In this document: positions 36,193 to 46,912 of the stretch, in pieces
How positions within the stretch are numbered: position 1 is the first letter of the stretch
Layout: every line of letters begins with the position of its first letter
Assembly: GCA_010405405.1 (NCBI GenBank)
Contig: MU004230.1
Span: 2,005,744-2,069,743, forward strand
Reading direction: 5' to 3'
Length of the DNA stretch: 64,000 bases
DNA from: Microthyrium microscopicum
Lineage: Eukaryota > Ascomycota > Dothideomycetes > Microthyriales > Microthyriaceae
Translations under genes and position numbers: made by a program
The notes under the pieces: model-generated
The model's database searches: none
Seen by the model: only the letters and a program-made list of their open reading frames with translations
Told to the model about the DNA's origin: nothing

Positions 36193-37180
36193 CTACTGCC
36201 CACCCTCAGCCAACTTCTCCAACACCGTCTCTCTGAATCGCTCAACCTTTGCCACATGCCCCCTAACCATCTCCGCAAAAACCGCAATCCCCTCATTAAA
36301 TCGATCAACCTTGACATTCCCCGTCCTCTCCAATCCTCTCCTCTTCGTTGGCGTCACGCCCACCCCTCTTGCCCGCTTCGGTGGCGCAGAAAGCACAAAC
36401 TGCGCTCCACGTTCCGGGCTTTCTTGGCTATACACTGAACTTGGCGCTGGACTGAGCTGTACTAGCAGCTTATGCTTGTGCTCAAAGCTCACTGGAGTGA
36501 TTGGCGTCATCGGTGTGGCTGGTGTGGGCGGGACAGTGGATCCCCAGTCACCGCTGGTCTCGCGGATGCTGTGGATGGCAAATGGGGAGGCCAGAGCCCA
36601 GCGGCTGCTTGCGCGGGGCGGGAACGTTGGTGTTGTGCAGAATGGGTCGGCAGGGGATGGTGGTGGGCGCGGAGGCGTGAGGGTTGTGATTGCTTGGCCG
36701 TAAAGATTGAGTGCTTCGTCGAGGGCTGGGAAGAGGGTGGGCGCGCGGAATGGCATGTGTCGAGCTTGCGTGTCGTGGGACAGGGCCGCGAAGAAGTAGC
36801 AGCCGGCGATGTGGAGTGGATGGGCCTGAGATTGTCAGTAAGATAGGTGAGGTAAGGCTGGGAGGGATGGGTACATCTGGGCCAAGGTCTGGCACGCCGG
36901 AGAGAGCTTTGGTTATGCACTCTTTATATCTATGATGTAGATATAGGTCCCGCACGTCGCGAACGATGTCGCCAGGGTCTTGAGTGGGCTTGGAGAGGGG
37001 CTGGAATGTTCGTTCGTGGGCTTTGATCAAGTCTCTAACTGATCGAGATGCCATGGTCGGGGCCATCGGTGAGGGTGGTGGTGGCGGACTCATTGGAGGC
37101 AGCATGGTGATGGCGGTTTGGATTGCAAGGTTCGGCTGGGAATGGCCGTTGGCATGCCCATGACCAGCTGGTTCCCGCAT
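36193..37180 (-). CDS. Hypothetical proline-rich protein with helical N-terminal region
   Basis: Two exons, 37180-36875 and 36825-36193, joined through a 49-nt intron give 312 residues. After a proline-rich leader (MLPPMSPPPPPSP) comes a region that reads like paired helices, ERTFQPLSKPTQDPGDIVRD and LYLHHRYKECITKALSGV, continuing across the intron as HPLHIAGCYFFAALSHDTQA and FPALDEALNLYGQAI, suggestive of a tetratricopeptide-like bundle. The C-terminal half is low-complexity P/S/T with a basic KRARGVGVTPTKRRG stretch and a final amphipathic helix. The start could also be one of the later methionines (MLPP or MASRSVRD). I do not recognise the family. Confidence 0.7.
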
Positions 37181-37558
37181 CGAAGTGCTCCCAATGTGAG
37201 AATTGAATAGTATCGCGAGGTGTGAAGTTGGGTGTTGGGAGCATTAGCAAGTAGGAGGTTGATATGACCTTCCCTTTGCAATACAAGTGAGCCGCCACAA
37301 GAAAGAACAAGTAACAAATACGAGGAAGCCGCGCTCTGCAAGTACACACACCAGGAAAAAACCGTCCACATATAGCATCTCTTTTATTTGGACATCATGA
37401 ACAAGCCAAAGCTGGATCCCAGCCAGCATACTAACATATTTCTATATCAAAACAGTCCTCCAAACATGCGCTATGCTTATTAGTTGAACAGAAGAATGCA
37501 AAACAGCTTTCTATTTACCTCCAGACACGCCCTATCTTATTGATATTTTCGTCATTCG
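37181..37558. other. Spacer
   Basis: Upstream flank of the proline-rich gene and 3' flank of the phosphotransferase gene. Nothing else seen. Confidence 0.45.
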
Positions 37559-39169
37559 TTAATCTTTCTTGGGCAAATTCGTGGCGCCATTTGCGATGAT
37601 ACCGTTGCCAGAGCTTTGCCATTTTTCTCGTGGGATAGTCAGAGCGTTGATGCCGAGATACTCGCATATACTGGTAATAACAAGATGCGCCCATCGGCTG
37701 TAAACTATGAAAGCGAACACGAAATAGATCCGAAGATATGCGAGTTCTGATGCGTTGTCGAAGAATGGATAGATGCCCAAAATCGGCAGGTTGACAATGA
37801 TGGCTCCAGCGACAAGAGGAGTAAGCAAAACAGTCCAGTATGGGAAAGCCTGTCTCGTAAGATGAGCAAGAATTATTTTTGTTGTCATCCGTCCAAAAAC
37901 CAGGGACATGGTAAGGCAGAAAAGGGTCAGGTGGTTGTCTTTGAGTAGAAAAGAATAAGATGATCCAAGCCAAGCCATAGAGGAGAGTGTGAACACTACA
38001 ATCGGGATCCATTCCAGAAGTAGGGGAAGTGTAGGGAGATTCTTTTCTTTCCGAGCCTTGTGGACATTGTGCACGCATGCCGGAAGATGCGCAATGAGAA
38101 AAGTGCCGAAGACAATCGGTACGAAAAGGTCTCGAATACTAGTCGTTGACCCCAAGATCATGGAGACTGATGGATACTGACTCGCAATGGGAGTTTGCCA
38201 AAATTGAGGTCCATAAATACCAGATGCGATCATCATCAGACTGGCTATAAGGAGGCCCTCTGCGGATTGTCAGCTTCAATAGTCCAAATGTCAGAGCCGA
38301 AGTACTTACCAGTTGGCCCATTAAAATAACCTAGATAGAGAGTATGGGTGTGATACGTCTCCCACGTCGAGAAATACATCGGAAGCGTCGGTATTAACGC
38401 AGTGAAGGCTCCGATGGGAGTGGCGCCAAATCCCATAGCCGTCGTTTCCAACAGACTGGCCAATGTGCAGTTGAGCGAGTCGATTCCGTGACTGTCAAAA
38501 TTAGCAAGCATTCGACATTGCGAGCTTATGCATGACATACTCGAAGAGCTCTCCAAGTGGACTCGACGTCCCCGTCCGCCGAGCTTGTTTTCCGTCTATA
38601 TTATCCATGGTCGAGTACCTGTTGGGGGTCAGATTTAAGCTCTGAAGGCTGAAATAAAATGTCTTACATCCACACTCCAAGACCAAAGCTCCAGTAAACC
38701 CAGCTAGGACCCTATAATCCTATCAATACCAATTCCCGCGAGTCTATTGTTAGTCAAACTCACAGGTCCCTTCAGATCCGGGATGAAAAGTTCCATCAAA
38801 GCAACATTGCCCAGGATGAACATGAACCCGATCAACGTCACCATGTTCGGCGCCAGCCACATGGGTAGAAACTCGACGACCGCATTCCACTATTCCAAGC
38901 CAACACCGTCAGTATATATTTCCTGGCTTGCGCGAATCTATCGGGAACGTACGTAGTGTCTTAGGACGTAATGGGAGAGCGGTGAAAGGTCGACGGAGGA
39001 GTATTTGTAGGTCTTGAGATGGGAGAGGGCCTCGTCGGTTAGGCACTCGTGTGCGGCAATGCCTACTCGAGACCAGCGATTAGCCAGGGCTGTCTTTGCG
39101 CGATGAAGGGAGAATGCCATGATGGAGTTTGAGAGAGCGGGTACATACGACTGTTCTTTGGAGCCATAG
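37559..39169 (-). CDS. CPT1/EPT1-like: Choline/ethanolamine phosphotransferase (Cpt1/Ept1)
   Basis: ER membrane enzyme that joins CDP-choline or CDP-ethanolamine to diacylglycerol, the last Kennedy-pathway step. Seven exons, 39169-39151, 39062-38953, 38889-38764, 38711-38668, 38618-38541, 38491-38310 and 38259-37559, give 419 residues. The signature DG-x2-AR-x8-G-x3-D-x3-D is complete: [19 protein letters not shown] runs into HGID across an intron that splits the aspartate codon. [22 protein letters not shown] and [13 protein letters not shown] are family-typical, with several membrane helices after them. An alternative start at 39,120 (MAFSLHRAK) reads straight through the first intron in frame; MAPKNSRIAAHECL from the 19-nt first exon was preferred as more like relatives. 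Confidence 0.92.
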
Positions 39170-40554
39170 CTAGTTGTTTTATGGGGTGGTTCTTCAGTTG
39201 CAGGAGGCAGACTAGCTGGAAGAATGGGCCAATGGCGGGGCGAGCTGGAGGATGGTTGTTGAAGATCGGTTTCTTAGGCGCAAGCTTTCCTCCTTTCTGA
39301 CGCGCCTACTTATTCAGTTGACTTTAACGTTCAAGAAACTTACTTGAAGAGAAAGTGACTGAAGAAATGTTGAAGCATTCAGCAAATATGCTGGAAAGAG
39401 TCAAGGCGGTAACAAGCACAAGCAATGATGAAGAACATGCAAGCGGGATGCAGTAGTAGCACACACGACCCGCCCGCCATCCGCCTTGAAATAATACTTG
39501 TGCTTGACCATGCATCACGGTCCATCTACATTCTCACCGAAAGCTTGTACCAGCGACAGGCTTTTGCCAGTTGGAACTGCACGTGAATATGGTTAAGGCC
39601 GGGGCCATAGTGCTCATGGACCAGCTGCTCCTTGCCTCCTACTCTTCAAACCCCCTACCCTACAACGTAGCCATCAATCTATATATGCTTCACTCCCGGC
39701 CTTCCTGACTGGTCCTGCTCATCCTTAGCAGGGACTGTATGGCGATCTCTCGTCAAAGAGTCTGTGAGGGAACTGGGCAACAACGACATCGGCGCGAACT
39801 AGCGGAGTATCAATTGCTTTTATTGAGCACGCGACTTTCATCTGTGCCTGTTTTACGACTCTCCATGCTGCCATCTGCATATTGGCTTGGTATAGATGCA
39901 TATGCCTGCTAGCGCACGAGATGCTTGATATATTGGAGCTGGAGTAGGCTCTGTCGACTCGTGAACAAAATGTATGGCGCGCTCCCATCAGCTTCGTTGA
40001 CGTCCATCTGCTACGTTTTGTTATCGATTACTCTATGTCCTATCGAGTGCATAGAAACAATGATGAAGTATCGAATACAATGGGGATTAGGGACTACGCT
40101 CCGGATAAATGTGCAGTGGTAGACATCGCACCAGATGGGAGCGTGCTGTTTAATTGTCGACCTGTCGCTCTGTGTATTATGATCGAGTGCTCCGACTTTC
40201 GTTTACGTCCAGTCATTGGATCATTTATCACTTTGGAACCATTAAAACTGGATAGCTATTTGGTCAATTTGCATCTAGTGGTAGTAGAGAGCACCTGTAC
40301 AGCCTATGACCGACAAACAAATGAGAATCCCAAGCTTAGACTACTACTAGGCCTTCGTTTCCACAGAGCCATCACCACGGCGCGCATACACTGTCCCATG
40401 CAAAGCTCAAGCAATCATTCGTGCAATAACAATAGTTGCAATACTTTTGAAATAACCCTGCAGCCAAGTCAATTCGTTCCTGCCAACGCCGTTGAAGCTA
40501 ACGCCGATGTCGGCCAGAACAAGAGACTGCGTTCACTTTGTGCCTGATATCCAT
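39170..40554. other. 1.4-kb intergenic region
   Basis: Lies between the phosphotransferase start and the SSB1 stop. A 170-codon open frame on the plus strand (40,035-40,547) has no recognisable domain and ends 8 bp from the SSB1 stop. No gene is supported. Confidence 0.45.
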
Positions 40555-42906
40555 CTATCTCGTCGAGAATGCCTTGGTCACGATACGCTTGATGGCAAGT
40601 TCCTGTACTCCATGTTAGTATTATGTTCAATCAGCCAAAAATGGAAAAACCAACCTTCTTCTTGAGATCCTCTCCGCTGGTATCCTCAACCTCGAGCTGA
40701 GCCATGGCATCACTAAGAGCACCTTCGATCTTCTCCTTTTGACCACGCTTGAGCTTGACGGCTGTGGTTGGATCCGAGATCATCTCCTCGATTCGTGAGA
40801 TGTAGGCCTCGAGTTGCTGGCGGGCTTCGAATTTCTTGCCGAATGCCTCATCGCTGGTCTTGAACTTTTGAGCATCTAGTCTTTGTTAGAATAGGATCAT
40901 GCAGTCAAGTCAATTCGTAATCTTACCGTCGATCATCTGCTCAATCTCAGTAGATGAGAGCTTACCCACCGAGTTGGCGATGGTGATGTTTGCGCTTCGT
41001 CCGGATGTCTTCTCAGTAGCGATGACCTTGAGGATACCGTTGGCGTCAACCTCGAAAACAACTTCGAGGACTGCCTCTCCGGCTTTCATTGGTGGGATTG
41101 GCGCAAGAGTGAATTCACCAAGCGATGTGTTGTCTTCGCAGTTGACACGTTCACCTTGAAAGACTGGAAATTGTACTATGGACTCATGATTAGTATAAGA
41201 CGGTCAAGTGAAGACTGGGTCATTCGAACCGGTCTGTTGGTTGTCGGCAACCGTTGTGAAGGTTCGTTTCTTGAGAGTAGGTACTGTCTGTCCTCTCGCA
41301 ACGACCTAGACCATTGTCGTTAGTATCAGATCATCAGAGGAATAGTGGGTTGCCCAGAAAGACATGACCAGCTGACAATGCCAGCCAGTAACTTTTCGCC
41401 ACGATAGCATCATAGCAAAGTGTCAAGCTGCACATATAGGAGGGCGGAGTACTGACGGGCGCGAAAATATTTCCTTCCATAGCAACACCAAGAGATAGAG
41501 GAACGACGTCGAGAAGCAAGAGATCAGCAGTCTCAGCAGAGGTGGCCTTTCCAGAGAGGATACCAGCCTGAACGGCAGCACCGTAAGCCACGGCCTCGTC
41601 AGGGTTGATGGACTTCTCCAACTTCTTGCCATTGAAGAAATCGGTGAGAAGTTTTTGGATTTTTGGAATACGAGTAGATCCACCAACGAGAACAATCTCG
41701 TCGACCTTGCCCTTCTCGAGGGAAGCGTCCTTGAGGACCTGTTCAACGGGACCGAGGGTACCGCTAAAGGCTTTGCCGTTGAGTTCTTCGAAGCGAGCAC
41801 GGGTAATGGTGGCGGTGAAGTCTTCTCCATCGAAGAGAGAATCAATCTCGACAGTGGTGGTTGCGGCACTGGACAAGGTACGCTTGGCACGCTCGCAAGC
41901 GGTCCGCAGACGACGAAGAGCACGAGCATCACCAGTGATGTCCTTCTTGGTCTTGCGCTGGAACTCCTTCTTGAAGTGATCTAGGAGGTTGGTATCGAAA
42001 TCTTGACCACCAAGATGGGTGTCACCAGCAGTTGCCTTGACGGTGAAGACACCACCTTGAATGTGGAGTAGAGAGACATCGAAAGTTCCACCACCAAGAT
42101 CGTAGATAAGAACATTTCGCTCCTTCTCGGACTTTCCAGCTCCTAGACCGTATGCGATGGCAGCAGCTGTCGGCTCGTTGATGATTCGGAGGACGTTCAA
42201 GCCGGAGATGGAACCAGCGTCCTTGGTAGCCTGACGTTGGTTGTCGTTGAAGTAGGCTGGGACGGTGACAACGGCCTTTTCGACTTTCATGTCAAGCTTG
42301 ACTTCGGCAACTTCCTTCATCTGCGTATGGTCAGTGCTTGTATGGAAAAGTAGGTGATAATTCGGACCTTGGTAAGAACCATAGCAGAGATTTCTTGTGG
42401 AGAAAAGGTCTTTTTCTCTCCAAGGTACTCAACCTGGACCATTGGATTACCGCCCTGGTCAATGACCTTGAATGGCCAAGAGATGATATCCTTCTTGACG
42501 GTATCATCATCGAAACGGCGACCGATGAGACGCCTACGACACTTGTTAGAAGGCCTGGTATCCCAAGTCGACAACCAAAACTCACTTGACATCGAAGACA
42601 GTGTTGGCTGGGTTCATAGCAGCCTGATTCTTAGCCGCCTCACCGATCAAACGCTCCTCGGGTGTGAAAGAGACGAAGGATGGTGTGGTGAAGCTACCTT
42701 GCTCATTGGCAACTGTATATAGTGTTAGACGCTGGAATTGTGAATGGTATATGGAGCGCGTACTGATTTCGACATTGCTTCCCTCGTATACGGCAACGCA
42801 AGAGTAGGTTGTTCCTATAAAAGTGTAAGTACTGCTGTTCACCGCCAATATCGCGAAGGGGAGATTTGCCCAAGTCTATGCCTATCGCACCATCGTAGAC
42901 CGACAT
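40555..42906 (-). CDS. SSB1: Ribosome-associated Hsp70, Ssb type
   Basis: Cytosolic Hsp70 that binds nascent chains at the ribosome with the RAC partner. Nine exons (42906-42870, 42814-42764, 42712-42586, 42533-42368, 42320-41457, 41305-41230, 41175-40927, 40875-40655, 40602-40555) give 612 residues, against 613 for yeast Ssb1. Hsp70 signatures are present: [31 protein letters not shown] and [13 protein letters not shown]. It lacks the EEVD end of Ssa proteins, finishing in [13 protein letters not shown] as Ssb does. Every junction restores conserved sequence. Intron 1 begins GC rather than GT (G/GCAAAT ... TATAG), interrupting the IDLG/TTYS motif. Intron 5 is 151 nt, about three times the others (47-55 nt). 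Confidence 0.96.
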
Positions 42907-43787
42907 CGTTTTTTTTGGTGATCAGAAGAGTAGATAGAGGAGAGGAGGATGTATTTGATTAGGACAAGGAGAGGGCGGTTGGGAGGTGTGGGTTGAAGAA
43001 GCACGGCGTCAAGCTTTTTTCAAGATGGAATAAAAAATGGTGTGTCAAGGTCGATCGGTGGGCACTTGCTCAGTGGGGTCGTGCTAGACTCTTTATAGCT
43101 TAGCGCAGTATGCATCTTCCATTCTCTCGTGTCGCTCTTGACTTCTGGTCGTTAAAACTCAACATGAAGAACACCTGTGATCTGGGGCAACATCCGCGCA
43201 TACTCATACTGTCTGGAAATCCCATCTGACCTGCTGTCCTTTCATGGAGGACTCCTACTATCACTCAGAATTGGCTGGCTCCCCGATTGCCTACAAAGCT
43301 TTGTAGGCGGGTCTCAACACTTCCAATGTCCATTATGACGTGTTTTGATGGCAAGACAGCAAACAAGAACTACTAGCAGGACATTTTGGAAGAAGACAGA
43401 AGGGAAGAGGCATTAAACGACCAGAGAAGCCAGCCAGGTATTCATACAATTGCTTCGAGTTTACTACCGAGATGCTTTCAGGATCTGGAAGCTCTTTGCA
43501 GTGAGGTTCCTCCCACATCTTTTAAAAGTTGGGCAAAACAACTAAAGGCAATGCCGAATGATATCAATTCGCGCCATACATAGTGAGTTGATTCGCTTAT
43601 ACCGGTTATATGTATGAAGCCGTTTTCAATGCGGTAATGTAGATATGACGGATTAACCACGACAAATCAGCAATGACCTGGAGCCAGTGAATACTTGATC
43701 ATAGCTCGATAGATGAATCACGGCTTGTAGTGCGACGAATCCACGATCCTCGTCATCCTCGTCATCATCTTCCCAATCAACAACATA
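42907..43787. other. SSB1 upstream region with a 20-bp perfect palindrome
   Basis: Promoter side of SSB1. At 43,289-43,308 the half-site GCCTACAAAG is followed directly by its exact reverse complement. No gene is supported. Confidence 0.5.
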
Positions 43788-44376
43788 CTAGGCTGCTGAT
43801 GCCCGATGGATCGTAGAACTCGCGGAAACGGTTGACTGAGCATGGCAGCGGATAGTAACGCGAACGGTTGCTCCGCCACGGATGTGGCGACGAACGCATC
43901 CTTCTGGGTCTTCTAACCAACCGTGGTGGAACAGGTAATCCGTAGTGTTGCTCAAGGACACTTGATTGCGGCAAATGATACCGCCTGGGCAGAAGCGATC
44001 TCGAAGCTGGACGTCCTAGGTTCGTCTTTCTGCGAACATGGCAGATTTACGGACTTCAGGCATCGTCGCTGTACTAGGTCAGTAATGACGTTTGTTCACA
44101 ATAGAAGACATTACTAACAAGACATTGTGCAGCGTCCACGTAGATAGATTTCCCGTCTCTCTGGCTGACGAGATACTTGGCGATGTTGCTTAAGAGGTTG
44201 GAATAGACATCTTTGCGGCTGACGAAATACCTGGCGCTGCTGCGGATGAGAGCGATTCGGACAACGCTTATCACGATTGGTGCTATATGCGAAGCCGCCT
44301 TCTCGAGCCGGCGAAGGAGGAGGTGGACCTGGAGTCCGAGTTGGTCTGGCATGTTGATAGAGCGTCTATGGCTCAT
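43788..44376 (-). CDS. Possible two-exon hypothetical gene
   Basis: An ATG at 44,376 opens 86 codons ending at a donor-like GTTAGT (44,118), and a second open stretch begins after an acceptor-like CCTAG at 44,016 and runs 75 codons to TAG 43,788-43,790; the two are in phase, giving 161 residues. The second half reads like a folded, cysteine-containing domain (RDRFCPGGIIC, GWLEDPEGCVRRHIRGG, VRVTIRCHAQ) and has a stop just before it, as expected at an intron edge. The first half is basic with one hydrophobic run. I do not recognise it. The 103-nt intron and weak signals make the join uncertain; it could be a decayed gene. Confidence 0.3.
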
Positions 44377-44888
44377 ATGACACTGGCAGAATAACTGAGG
44401 ACGATAGGTTTAAGTGATCAACTGCATGGCAAACCAAATGGCGTACTCCCATCAACTCTGATGGCACCCAGTCGCTACGCTCTGGCATCGAGTGCTTTAT
44501 TTACCATCTGGGGCCTTTAGACTCGGATAATTAATCGAATGCGCTGGGAAATATAACACCTCTTGATTAGTAGCATTGGTGGGAGCCAGCGAAGCCGATA
44601 GGAGAACACCAGTTAGTTTGTCATGCGGTTGCTTACAGGAAGTCTCTCACTCCTTTCCTTCCCTCTCCTATACCTTTCTCATCTCGCTGGTCGTCAAAAC
44701 CACTACTGTCAATTCCTTACTTTATCGCTGCACTCCTGTAAATTATGTTCACAAACTGAGAGACACCCAAACTATCAGTCGCTCACCTTGTGAGAATTCA
44801 ATCGACTCGGCTTCCATCGAGATTCATGATCCAGGCCCCCTTCTTCCTATACTATTCTGGTCTCAAGTCGCTATATACAATTCGTTCC
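44377..44888. other. Intergenic, pyrimidine-rich leader region
   Basis: Contains a C/T-rich run near 44,640-44,700 that looks like a promoter or leader for the plus-strand gene at 44,889. No gene seen. Confidence 0.4.
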
Positions 44889-46076
44889 ATGGAGAGGACG
44901 GACAATTGCCCACTGGAGCTGGTTATCGTTATCAATCGCTATAGCTGGACTATTACGACTGGAACCATTCCGAGAAGGGATGACGACTCCCAATCCCAGT
45001 TGATGTTCGATGGATTTGTACCACATCGCCAGAAGACGTATAGCTGCCGATGTGACCCACGTAAGAAATTCCTTACTCTGGATGGGTACTCCTCTCGACT
45101 CAGCGGGTGAGGAAAAACGTTCAATCTACTCGCAGAGGCCCTTACTGAATTAGTCAACCTGCGGAATTCATCAAATGGCGACTTTGCTATTGTGGTAGCT
45201 GGCTCCGACGGATTGACCACGACCGGATCCTTCTTTCAGGGACTATTCGCTAGCCATCAGAAAGGCCTATTCTGTTTCATCGATTTTCTGAGTTATTCAT
45301 CCAACTTACCTGCTGGCTTACATATCCTCCCGATCTGGAAAATTCTTAGGGTCATCCCCTTATATGAGGCTCTACGTTCAAGGATACCAAATCCTACAGG
45401 AACATGGGAAGATAAGATCTTCGCCCTGCTCCATCGATGGGGTGAGCATAACCTGTCTAAATTCTCAGCGGCATTCTTTTCTGGTGCGAACGAGAAAGTT
45501 TTCCCTGGAGCACGGCATATTTCCGATGAGCGAATCGATCTACAGACCCTACTCGAGTTTGTCACTGCTCCAAGTCTGATGGTAACTTCGATGCGCATAC
45601 CGGACAAGACAGGCAATCAATGCTTTTGGTGCCATCATGCCACTGCCAATCTATCTGATAGCCTCTGCTTAGATTGCGCCGACCAAGTCCGAGTATTCTC
45701 TATCGGTCCCAAGCCAAGACCACGCATCAACACCTTCGACCCCGTTAGTGGCCATAAATTCGCCAGCGTGGACTTGCCCGTTTACGAGGAGACCAAGTTA
45801 TTGCCAAGTCCTAGGCCACGCACACAGTGTGCCACCTACTGGGCCTTTAGTTGGTATGGTCTAAAATGTGGATGGTGTGTGGATAGCGGGAGGACACATC
45901 GAGTGTATGATCAGGAGATGAACATTCTGCATATCGACTCAGACACAACCATGGGCGGAGAATCAGTCACGGACGGCGCCTCTACACAACTAACCACTAC
46001 ATGGACCATGATTGTGCCTTCTCAAAACGAATTCGAAGAGCTTGAACATGGCAGTCATCTGTTAAGCTATAGTTAG
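44889..46076 (+). pseudogene. Unrecognised gene, one in-frame stop in a P-loop-like motif
   Basis: One frame stays open from ATG 44,889 (context TCCATGG) to TAG at 46,074-46,076 except for a single TGA at 45,108-45,110: 73 residues before it and 321 after. The stop falls in LDGYSSRLSG-[stop]-GKTFNLLAEAL, whose surroundings resemble a Walker A loop; FDGFVP upstream and VVAGSDGLTTTG downstream would suit a divergent motor-like or other NTPase, which is inference only. Later comes a zinc-ribbon-like C-x2-C-x11-C-x2-C (CFWC...CLDC, about 45,621-45,677) and a KCGWC pair. No intron with normal signals removes the TGA. It may be a recently broken gene, or the second part alone may be expressed. No family was recognised. 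Confidence 0.45.
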
Positions 46077-46912
46077 AATGAACTTGTAATGTTAGCATTT
46101 TACTAATAAATTGATACCTTTGACCTGTAGGCTTTTGATGTATTAGCACATCTCGATAGGAACCGGCGTTGGGTATACCAAAAATGACACCGGTCGATCT
46201 AGTCACAACAACGGCATTAGACTTTATTCACCATTGGATCCAATACAACAACTGGGAGTCCATATCCGGCCATGAATAAGCCATCCATTGTCACCCGATC
46301 CCCCAAACATTGCAATCGCGGATGCGCCTTTGCATAATACGCCTACCATCATGTCTCTTGCCAATCATGACATCCCTTTCTATTCAATAGCGTCGTAAAT
46401 ATTACTAATTACATTTGAGGCTAAGCCGTCTTACTAGTATATATTATAGGCGTAAACGTCAAAGTTATTTTTGCCGTTCTGCTTACGAAATATTTCTTAG
46501 ACCAACGTAGAGATTTTAACAAGCTGTATTTGGCCTTTCCAACCTGGAATGTGTTGGTCCCGTTGGCAAACATACAGGCCTGCTACACCACCATTTTCCC
46601 AAGCGTGGTGGCGTTCAGAGTTTATGGGATAGGAGCATGTTTGTTTTGCTTATAAGCAGTTATATGACATTAGTTTGAAGTAGACCCTGATCGAGACGCT
46701 CTTCAATTGTGTTCGAGAATGTCAGACTATTCCTCAACAACACTTATGATATATAATAGATGGCGATGGTGTCCATGGTATAATTAGTCTCAATGAATGT
46801 CATGAACCTTAGTCTACAACATCTCATGATAGGAATCTTGAAAGATTGTGTATTGTATAAGCTTAATCTTATAATCGCCGGCTATCTACTAATTGGGTAT
46901 TCCAAACACCCA
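46077..46912. other. Spacer downstream of SF3B1
   Basis: No gene recognised; moderately AT-rich around 46,390-46,500. Confidence 0.45.

Noticed and set aside
38530-38618. Apparent Asp-to-Glu change in the phosphotransferase catalytic motif (GELFE)
   Set aside because: The codon is split by an intron; spliced, it is GAT and the motif is the normal GELFDHGID.
40035-40547. 170-codon open frame on the plus strand ending beside the SSB1 stop
   Set aside because: No domain, no splice signals and no family-like segment; it would overlap the SSB1 3' untranslated region in antisense.
44889-46076. Idea that the P-loop/zinc-ribbon gene is virus-derived
   Set aside because: No polymerase, capsid, integrase or other viral hallmark could be read; the family is simply unknown.
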